Below are positions 55,891 through 64,000 of a stretch of 64,000 bases of DNA, one piece after another (position 1 is the first letter of the stretch; the number at the start of each line of letters is the position of its first letter). A program made the position numbers and the translations under genes. The DNA is from Hysterangium stoloniferum. Its lineage: Eukaryota > Basidiomycota > Agaricomycetes > Hysterangiales > Hysterangiaceae. The notes under the pieces were generated by a model that saw only the letters and a program-made list of their open reading frames with translations, did not search any database and was not told where the DNA came from. Where the stretch lies: NCBI GenBank assembly GCA_015178975.1, contig WHVD01000048.1:124001-188000 (forward strand), written 5' to 3'.

Positions 55891-58800
55891 AGTATTCGAG
55901 ACCATGCTGTTTATTCGCTTCTGGTGTTGGACGCCTGGAACGATCGTTATACCAGATCTAATCCCACCAACCACCAGAGCAAAAGCACCACAGGACCCAC
56001 AAATATGTTTCTCTGAGTACGGTTCATTTAACGGCGGACAAGATCATGATTCGAATTCATTTTCTAGTTTCTGGTCACAGGCATACGTGTCCAGCCTGTA
56101 CAAGATGAGATCGCAGGGAATATTCGGATTTATTCCCACTTTTATACCTGGTCGGGGCTTTCTATATAGTCTTGTGGTCGTACAAGAAAGACATCATTAC
56201 CACCGACCCCTAGCATTTCAAGTTTAAATCTTCCTGCAGGCAAAAATTGAGAAGCAATGTGAAGATACGAATTTTGTCATCCAGCTTCGTCTAATTCGGA
56301 CCATCTCTGTGCGAGGAGCTGTTATGGTTGGTAGTGGGAGAGCGTCAGCTCTCCGCGTATGCGTGTGAAGACTCGCCGCTCGGGAGGGCGGGTTTCCTTG
56401 TTGATTTACAACTTTCGCTCTACTATTCCGCTATATTCACTCGTTTCAATTAATTTTAACAATGATGTTTGCTTTACTACTACTGTCATCAACCTGAGGG
56501 CGAGGGTGGGTCGGTAAACTAATTAGATAAACTTTATAAGAATGTGAATGTGAAGACGTCAGTGAACGAATTTTTTAAAAGACTGCGAATCGACCGAGTC
56601 CTCGTAAGAGAAACAAAGGCGGATGAAACTTTGGCTGAGCTTGGGTCGCTTACATAAACTGTATTACATACGCAAAAAGACTGCACACACCATCCGGTGA
56701 GCCTTCGGTCAGCTTTTATCGCTTTCTGACAAATAATACTCACCACTATTATATTCCATTGCACCGACTAAAACCAGAGACACGCGTATAGGAACACAAG
56801 CGAGCGGTCCACAAGCTCGCCTTGTCGTTGTTTCTTCCTTATCTTTTCATAAGTGGATCGCAGGATGGACATCTACGTATATGGGTAAGCCCGGCAGAAT
56901 GGACGCTTGAAATGCAAGTCCTAACCACATCACAGGATCTTCGCACCTCCAGCATGAAAGTTCATCGGTAAGACTAAACGACCCATGCTATTTCACTTCC
57001 CGTCTTAATGAAACATGGCCATGGTGTTTAGATGTCGCATTTTCTTCCACAGATACTCTACAGGCTTTCCACACCTCTGGAACATTCGCACAGTACGATC
57101 TGCGGCTCGATCAAGGCGACAGTAATTCAAAGCCCTCATCCCCGTTGTTATACAAACCTCTTGATGCTGTGCCTCGTATCGCAATGGCTTGGCCGCCCAA
57201 GAATGACGTTGCGTTTGTGGGGGACAAGTAGGCGGAGGCAGAAGTGCCTTTTGACGATTTGTGAGTTTCTTATGATCTATCGCTATCCTTCGTGTCACTA
57301 ACATCTTTATCGTAGCCCCCCGCCCTTGGCTCTAACGAAGGCGACTTCAGATCCTATTCACATCCCTAAGGAACAGACTAGTGGAACGATGCCTTTGTCA
57401 TATTTTGGTTTTGATACCGGGACGATGGAGAGATGTGCTTGATACTGAATCGAATATGCATAGGATAGACGTTTGCGAAATCAACGCAAAGGTACGCCGC
57501 TTTCTTCTCATTTTCGCGCTCTTGATTATGAACCATTATACATTCAGAGAGCCGCTGAAGAAGGCCAAAGTAGCGCAGCAAGAGTCTGGGAAGTTATGGC
57601 TGGACTCCTATATATGTCGAACCGAAGACAGTCATCCTAGACGACAAAGACACTGCTTACACGCCTCTAACACAAAGCAAAGAGGAAACTACCGTTGTGG
57701 GGCCCCTCCCTCTCCTAGACAATCACGCCACGCACAGTCATCTGCAATATAGCCTCCACTCGAGCCCGCATGCCAGCCCTCGTTTTGCCCGTATCCACCT
57801 ATCCACCCATCCTGACCCTTCATCACCACGTCTGACCCCCTCACCCTCTCCTCGGGCTAACCCAATCGCTCAGTAGGTCACGGACGCGGACGTATCAAAA
57901 TTAGGGAAACGCGTAGAATATCATCGTCATTCATGGAGTCCTCACTTCCTAAACACCGCACATCCTCCTTCACCACCGATACCCGCTCTTCAACATCCTT
58001 GATAAACCCGCACGCATCATCGAGCTTCTCACCCTCGCCTCGCACCACCTCGTACAGCCGGGGCATTCCTAGCCCAACCAGCCCCTTCCGTTTGCACTTC
58101 AGCTTGGCGATACGCAAGGGCCAACCCAGCCCCAGTCCGCTCTCGAAAAGCACCGTGCCGCTTCGCGAAGGATCACCTGACAGCCGTCTCGTGAGCGGCG
58201 AGCGTAGCAATGGGGAACACGACGACGAAGACGGGCATGGATATAGTAATGCGCATTCGGGCTCTGACTTAGAGAGTCGGGTTCTGGATCAGGCTCGGAG
58301 TCGGGCGGATCGCCTCCCGCATCACGGACACTTGTGCCTTTTCTGACGGCCTTGCGCTCGCTCCGTGGGGTGTGGTTGGTCAAGGACGCATCATGACAGA
58401 TGCCCAATAAGAACGTAGACGTACCAGCGAACAGTGTCGTGCTTATCCGACGACCTCTTGGGAACGCACCCCCGATGAAATCAAAGTGTGCCGAAAGCTC
58501 CAAAAAATCTCCGTGGAAATTGAGGCTAAGCATATCACTGTTGTGGCTATTGCATATGTTATACATGTGGGTCAAACAAAGTGACAAACAGTTCCTTCGA
58601 CTAACTTTTACTCCATCAGTACTCCATATGTATTCCCAATAATTAGTGGAAGGAAAATTGAGCATTTGCAAGCGAATATTGAAGCGTTGGATCTCACTTT
58701 AACCTCCAGCTCACATCAAAGCTCTGGAGGATGTGCTTCCCTTTGTTGTCGGATTTCTTCACACAATGGTTGTATGTGCCTCTCCTTTTTCTTCTGTCAT

Positions 58801-58950
58801 GATTTATTATTGTTTTTAACTCGGTCTTATAAAGGGAGACGGAACTGTGGATACGTATCTAGTGGCGGCAGCTGGTCACACGGACAGATGGCAACAAGTG
58901 CCAGCAATTCCGACACCTTCTCACTGATTTACAAGTCCCTTCTTGCATAG
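55890..58950 (+). pseudogene. WD40 Rtc1/WDR24-like pseudogene, copy 3, with leader
   Basis: Leader 55900-56800 (landmarks DHAVYSLLVLDAWN and GTATTACATACGCAAAAAG). The WD40 segment FISGSQDGHLRIWV follows at about 56850, then TGFPHLWNIRTVRS in a shifted frame, FVGDK, the GTMPLSYFGFDTGTMER piece (57390), ARVWEVMAGLLYM in a shifted frame (57580), a Ser/Thr-rich region (57930-58346) and the ALEDVLPFVVGF end (58720). GT...AG introns are kept. A deletion near 57870 removes about 190 bp present in copy 1. Not functional. Confidence 0.5.
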
Positions 58951-59293
58951 GCGGTGCTTTGCGAGACAATGTTATTTATGTAATCCCGCCATTCGATCAT
59001 TAGGAATAAATCCAATTTTCTTAGAATTGCTAAGGGCCCGACATAAGTGGGGGATAATCAGGTTTCTATTGGGGCTTTGTTACTCCTCATATGTTTTATC
59101 CAATTAACCCAAGTTGACATTGGGTCCATATGTCACCCTCAACAAGTCATTATGTATAAAATAGGAATTCAAGCGGAATGAGTAGACTCAATGTTCAGTC
59201 AAATGACCACTAGCCGAGTCCTCGGGTCATTTTTGGGTAGCTGTGGTGATGGGTGCTAGTGGGGGGAAACATCAAGAGACAAAGTATCCGAGT
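58951..59293. other. end of the duplicated block
   Basis: 58951-59215 matches 32830-33095 (GATAATCAGGTTTCTATT, GTTGACATTGGG, AGCGGAATGAGTAGACTCAA). Similarity ends near CAGTCAAATGACCACT, which marks the right edge of the duplication. The remaining 80 bp are unremarkable. Confidence 0.55.
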
Positions 59294-59524
59294 CACTGCT
59301 GGGCTGATCCCCTGTAGGGACACTCAAAATCCTTCTCAGTGAGGTGAAATTTAAGAAATGGATTTTGTTTGCCACAAAATTTCAAATTGATTTCCTTATA
59401 AGGAAATTAATAGAATCTTGCAGTGCACAAAATCCATTTCTTAAATTCTAGCAAAATTTGACATCCCTGCAAAAGGATTTTGTGGTGCTCCAAAAGTGGT
59501 TCACCCCAGCAGTGAGTCATTCTG
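59294..59524. mobile_element. MITE with CACTG...CAGTG ends (CACTA-like)
   Basis: 231 bp with terminal inverted repeats CACTGCTGGG / CCCAGCAGTG and AGT on both sides (59291-59293, 59525-59527), the 3-bp duplication expected of CACTA-type transposons. Inside are a 19-bp inverted pair (59350-59368 and 59427-59445, TTTAAGAAATGGATTTTGT) and direct copies of AGGATTTTG-like words. No coding capacity. Confidence 0.65.
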
Positions 59525-60409
59525 CAGCTGAAGGTCTAGGGTTCTATTTTATGAGATAAGATATTAAATTAAAGATTATTTAATATTGTTAACTCAAATT
59601 CCTGATATGATGCCAGCAATCTTGTTGGTTGGTAAGTCCCCTGATGGCACTAACCAAGCATTTGACACGTCAGCCATGTCCGTTTTTGAAACTTGCTGAG
59701 AGCCAGGCCAGATTGATTCCTGCATGCATTCAAGTGATAAATACGGAGAAGATTTTGGCTGTTAAAATCGGCCTGGAATATATAAAGACATTGTCAGAAA
59801 ATCTATAATCAAATTGGAAATAGTCTGACCATGTCTGACCAGCCTGAGCAAGCTTTGTTGTGACATGGGTTTAGAAATCTGTAGCCAGTGTAATGGGACG
59901 CATGAAGAAGGTGCATGAAGAATAAAACAGACTACCCACCTTTTGGCCGAGGACACCATTTTATAGATAGTTCCTTACCAATGCTCTTCAGCACCAGTTC
60001 TTTGTGAGGGAACAAATGGGGGGGATAATGCTAATGCTGTGATGGAAATATGATATATATAATCCCTGTGCCCATGGAGGTAGACACCCTCAGATGCAAT
60101 CACAATGTGCTGGGAGCCTGCTATCATTGGGGTGAAAGACTGCCCATGTGTTTTTGATGTTCAGGCCATTCCAGTTGAGGAATAGATGTCCATGCTGGAA
60201 CAGTTGTTGGCAGCAGGTGAGGTGCATGCTGCAGGGGACCTGAATGGCCAAGGTGCTGCAGACATTGAAGAGGTATGTAGAAGAGGATTCTGGGGCTTGC
60301 AGTGAATGAGGAGTAGGCCTCTGTTGCCTATACATAACCATTTTGAGTTTTTGGCTATAGAAAATGATATTCCCTTTCAGCAGCCACCCTCCATAATGGT
60401 GCTAGCCAT
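59525..60409. other. no recognisable gene
   Basis: No conserved protein segment or bounded repeat seen on either strand. The longest frames (59762-59959 and 60090-60341, minus) are short and unlike known families. Confidence 0.5.
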
Positions 60410-60872
60410 ATGTACATAATGCTTACACTTCTATGTCCCAACCAAGGAAACCCTGATGTCATTGCCACTACTCTCAGTCCTAAATCCCTGTCTCTTAAGG
60501 TTGACATACAGACCACTGATACAGCTGAGATATTTGGGGTCCCTGCCCTGTTAGATTGTGGTGCTACAGGATCATTCATCAATTCAGAGTTCATCAAGGA
60601 GAACCAACTCACCACTTGGAAGCATCTTCACCCAATTCCAGTGCACAATGTGGATGGAACCCTGAATGAGGCAGGATCCATCACAGAAATGGTGGACCTA
60701 ATTCTGTGATACAAGGATCATAGCAAATGTACCCCATTTGCAGTGATGAGCCTGGGTTGCCACAACTGATTTTGGGATACACCTGGTTGAAAAAGCATAA
60801 CCCAGAGAGTCACTGATAGACCAAACAAGTGAAGCTTAACCATTGCCCAGCAAGGTACCATACCTGCAAATG
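60410..60872 (+). pseudogene. Ty3 retropepsin fragment
   Basis: Reads VPALLDCGATGSFINSEFIKEN, the aspartic protease flap region of agaricomycete Ty3 elements with a DCG triad. IPVHNVDGTLNEAGSITEMVDLIL follows, then after a stop FAVMSLG and LGYTWLKKHNPE in shifted frames. It is cut at 60872 by an LTR of family G. Pol-like residues reappear after 63029, so this relic may have been a single element split by later insertions. Confidence 0.75.
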
Positions 60873-61264
60873 TGTAAGGCTGTCGGTATCAGCCTCACTC
60901 GGTCAACACGGACAGGACTAAGTTTTCTTGATTTTTACATCTCAGTAGGATACAAGGTGAATGTGAGGTTCCCTAGGGAAGAGTGGGGAAAGGATTAATG
61001 GTCAAGGAGAAGATATTCTATCACTATAAGATATGGGGTTTTTATATAGAGTCAAGGTGAATGGGGTGGAAGAACAAGGAACCGCATGATCAGGCACAGG
61101 GGTGCTACTTAACAATAAAGTGGCGGATCAATGAGTGGCTGATGGGAGAGGTTGGTGATGATGACTGCATGATAAGGCACAAGGGTGCTACCAAATGGCA
61201 GAACAATGAGTGGTTGATGGAAGAGGTTGGTGATGACGTATGTGGTAAGGTGGCCAGGCTTACA
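60873..61264. mobile_element. solo LTR, family G
   Basis: 392 bp, TGTAAGGCTG...CAGGCTTACA with AAATG at 60868-60872 and 61265-61269. Two diverged 90-bp internal repeats (AGTGGCTGATGG / AGTGGTTGATGG) sit where copy 21614-22109 has its short minisatellite. Confidence 0.9.
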
Positions 61265-61306
61265 AAATGGTTATAAAAGAGGCACAGACATGCAAAAGAG
61301 ACACTT

Positions 61307-63023
61307 TGTTAAGTTCCGAGGATCTCTGGTGCCACGGGGTTTCCAGTAATATTCTGAACACTTTCCGGGAATGTCCCACAGAGTCCCCAGGTAATAGTCA
61401 GGGGTGTTTCTGGGGATTAATACAAGGAGTATTAGAATAATTACTGGAGTACTGGTATGGACTTGGCTTCAGCTAATGTGCTGCACCCTTGTACACTCAT
61501 TTGGGTGTCCATATTTTGAGCTGACAGAATGCCTACAAGGAAGATGTACTGTAGATTCCAGAGTTCCCATGGGATTTCTAGGAATCAAGTGTGCAGACAG
61601 ACAAGAGTAGAGACTGGATCAGGATGTATTCAGGGTGTAACTAGTTCAAGATTGAAAGTGGATTGTAAGTACATGAGTATGGGAGACTATATACTGTAGA
61701 CTTTGAATTATATGCCATACCAATATGGTAATAATGAGGTGCAAAACTAGTAAACATAAAATGAGATGAGCAAATACCAAACTGGGTATTAGGGATGGAA
61801 CAGAATGGGAGTAGGGTCTGAAACATGACAGGTCATTTGACCATAATGGAAGCAGGATTCTATACTCTGTTAGAGGGGTTCCAGAGTCTGGTCAGAGTCC
61901 AGTGACTGGTGCATGAGACAGAGTCAGATATAGAGAGGTTTGATGTATGTGGGTGCATATAAGGTGGGGTCCAGATGCCAGCAGGTTTTCCAGTTACAGC
62001 TGTTCCGGATACGTAGTGTGGAGTTTGAAAATCAATAAAAAAATTCTGCTTTGGTCCCAAAAATAAATTGCCTTGTAACTCCATAATGGAGAGGAAGTAA
62101 GATATAATAATTTGTATTAAACATATATATATATATGGGGCAAGCTATTCCTATGATCAGAATTTCTTATTTCCTGTTATTTAACATTTAGACCTCTGTC
62201 AAAGAATCAGCTCCTCCACCACAATTGAACATTTGTTTAGGTTGAAACCCGGGGAGAATAATATGACATATTATATATAAAAGTCTAAATAAGAATGGAC
62301 GCTTATAAAGTACGGAATGTAGGGAACGGCGACACTTATATGCTGCATTAGTGTAGGTCTGGCCTTTCCCTACATTCTGTTCTGTATAGGCATCCATTCT
62401 TGTTTATACTTTTATATATAATATACAATATTATTCTCCCCAAGTTTCAAACAGAAAAAGTGTGTAATTGTGGTGGAGGAGCTGATTCTTTAACAGAGGT
62501 CCAAATGTTAAATAAGAGGATATAAGAAATTCTGAGTCTAGGAATAGCTTGCCCCATATATATATATGGTTAATACAAAGTATTATATCTTAATTCCTCC
62601 CCATTATGGAGTTACATGGCAATTTATTTTTGGGACCAAAGCGGAATTTTTTTATGGATTTTCAAACTCTGCACTACGTACCCGGAACAGCTGTAACTGT
62701 AATCTGGTGGGTATAAGGAGTTGGGTTACATAGGATGGGGTCTGGAGCCCAGCAGGTTTTCTGGTCCTAACAGCAGGGTTCTATGCTCTGTTAGAGGGGG
62801 TCTGGGAGTCTGGTTGAAGTCTGGTGATGGGTACATGAGACACAGAGAGTTGGGTATAAACAGGTTGATGTGTGGGTCTGGTGGAGTCTGATGACTGGTG
62901 CATATAGGGTGATGTGCAGGTCCTGGCTGGTACTCCAGTTGTAACTGTACCTTGGGTACAATATAGAGAGTTGGGTGCATATAGGGTGGGGTCCAGGTCC
63001 TGGTGGGTTTTCTGGTCCTAACA
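61307..63023 (-). mobile_element. LTR family F material, composite, with a foldback insertion
   Basis: Bounded by TGTTAAGTTC and GGTCCTAACA with CACTT at 61302-61306 and 63024-63028. 61307-61998 resembles a complete LTR: core at 61461-61495 and, in reverse, a family A-like order of TGACCTGTCATG, CCTAATACCCAGTTTGGTATTTG and similar. 62700-63023 holds two or three short repeats of the LTR start (AGCAGGTTTTCTGGTCCTAACA). The interval could be two LTRs with the middle lost, or one LTR with tandem duplications. Confidence 0.65.
61997..62693. mobile_element. foldback DNA transposon-like element, long inverted arms
   Basis: 697 bp, starting CAGCTGTTCCGG and ending CCGGAACAGCTG, with TA on both sides. 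The two arms are about 340 bp each and remain alignable along their length, including GGTCCCAAAAATAAATTGCC, GGGGCAAGCTATTCCTA and AGAATCAGCTCCTCCACCAC in inverted order. The centre is near 62345. The TA flanks suggest a Tc1/mariner-type target; no transposase is present. Confidence 0.75.
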
Positions 63024-63028
63024 CACTT

Positions 63029-63161
63029 GTAGGGCCAAATTCTGCAGATGAGGGCCCTGTCAACTCCTGGTGGAAGAGATGGAGGATTCACAGGACCCTG
63101 AAGGCCTAGAAGAGTCCACTGAACACCAGTTTGAAACCAAGGACTTTCAATTGACTACACC
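63029..63161 (+). pseudogene. short Ty3 pol remnant
   Basis: Reads EEMEDSQDPEGLEESTEHQFETKD in one frame, similar in style to the acidic linker after the protease of basidiomycete Ty3 elements. It lies collinear with the retropepsin piece at 60410-60872. Too short for more. Confidence 0.35.
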
Positions 63162-63686
63162 TGTTATAACCCATTCCTGGATACCTCAATCCTCTGTAAT
63201 TATCCATAATTATCCATAACTTCTGACCCAACTTCCATCCATGGAACTTTCTAGTTCCCATACTTCTGAACCCAATCCTTGTTCCGCATTTGGTAACTTG
63301 TCTGCTGACAAATACTCATTCATTTGCTTGTTGTATTCCTGTTTCGGAATACTCCCCTAATCTGTCTTATTGTGATCTTAGTTTGTAGTACAATAATGAA
63401 AAAAATTATACATATTAATTTCCACAAATTTGTACTTTACCTTAGATCTGATATTGACTTAGTTTCTTATTCCTTCTTTCTTTCTGTATGTTCAATATTT
63501 GGAACTCTTCAGAACTCTGAATATCCATAATCTTCTGGCATAAATCCTGTCTTTGAAATTAAGGGCATTTTGAGCATTTGTGTAGGGGGTGCAGCACATA
63601 GGCTGAAGCCACCCTATCTGGAGGTTTTTGAGTTCCCAGTCATTTTCTGATAGTTCTGGAATAAGTTCCTGACATGGCACTTAACA
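63162..63686 (+). mobile_element. 5' LTR, family E, of an interrupted element I-type copy
   Basis: 525 bp, TGTTATAACCC...TGGCACTTAACA. It is followed at once by the same internal start as element I (GTATATCAGATCTCAA and the gag ATG at 63721), so this is a 5' LTR and not a solo one. Confidence 0.9.
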
Positions 63687-63720
63687 GTATATCAGATCTC
63701 AATTCTACAACTCGCTCATC

Positions 63721-63755
63721 ATGGGTCCCAAATGCAAGGCTGCCAAAGGACCATC
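63721..63755 (+). pseudogene. Ty3 gag first 12 codons, interrupted
   Basis: MGPKCKAAKGPS, identical to the start of element I gag at 5570 on the minus strand, then cut by an LTR of family F at 63756. Confidence 0.85.
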
Positions 63756-64000
63756 TGTTAAGTTGCCAAACAAAGCTCCACAGATAGTCCCGCGGAGGTT
63801 TCTCCAGTAACTATATTCCGAACACACTTTCTGGGTAATAGTCCCACGGACTCCCTGGGTAATAGGTCCGGGGAGTTTCCAGGAATATTAGTAGTACAAG
63901 GGAGTGTCATATCAGAATAGTTACCAGAGAATGGGTACGACTGAGATGGACTTGGCTTCAGCTTATAAGCTGCGCCCTCGTACACTCATTCGGGTGTCCA
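63756..64000 (-). mobile_element. LTR, family F, running off the window
   Basis: Begins TGTTAAGTTGCC on the plus strand. It contains the core (GGACTTGGCTTCAGCTTAT, about 63949-63967) and GTACACTCATTCGGGTGTCCA, as at 61488-61513. Only 245 bp are visible. Confidence 0.8.

Overview
The window looks like transposon-packed heterochromatin from a filamentous fungus, most likely an agaricomycete basidiomycete. The evidence is chromodomain-type Ty3/gypsy elements, fungal NLR genes of the esterase/NB-ARC/TPR type, 42-65 bp introns with GT/AG borders, and a Zn2Cys6-type cluster. I cannot name the species. I see no rRNA, no CRISPR, and no clearly intact single-copy housekeeping gene.

Layout: 1-6152 is a decayed Ty3 element (I) on the minus strand, its gag split by a solo LTR. 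6153-9381 is the 3' part of a second Ty3 lineage (D) with an unrecognised accessory reading frame and an LTR. 9382-11198 is AT-rich with small tandem repeats. 11199-19393 is a nearly full-length plus-strand Ty3 element (II). It carries, antisense between pol and the 3' LTR, a spliced gene with a Gal4-like six-cysteine motif. 19542-21384 holds two solo LTRs. 21445-24360 is a decayed copy of a duplicated block plus a gag relic. 24703-28509 is a broken NLR gene. 28510-35470 holds two copies, in inverted orientation, of a WD40 (Rtc1/WDR24-like) pseudogene. 35505-39173 is LTR debris and the 3' end of an element I copy with its own antisense six-cysteine gene. 39174-50191 is an element D copy whose pol is split by four insertion events, one containing a fifth. 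It has run into the TPR array of a second, nearly intact NLR gene (50143-55177). 55178-59210 is the second copy of the NLR-flanking block. 59294-64000 holds a MITE, a foldback element, LTRs and gag/pol relics.

Nested order can be read from 5-bp target duplications, nearly all of which are preserved. Three short insertions (13774-14024, 22501-22712, 38724-38841) have LTR-like TGTTAG...TTAACA ends and exact 5-bp duplications. Two of them carry a foldable tRNA-like sequence. They look like a family of miniature LTR elements with an internal tRNA module, and I consider them the most unusual signal here. The antisense, intron-containing Zn2Cys6-like gene found in two different Ty3 copies is the second.

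LTR families are named A, B, D, E, F and G for this report only. Families A, B, E and F start with TGTTA and share a short core near the 3' end. CpG to TpG/CpA decay is visible in older copies.
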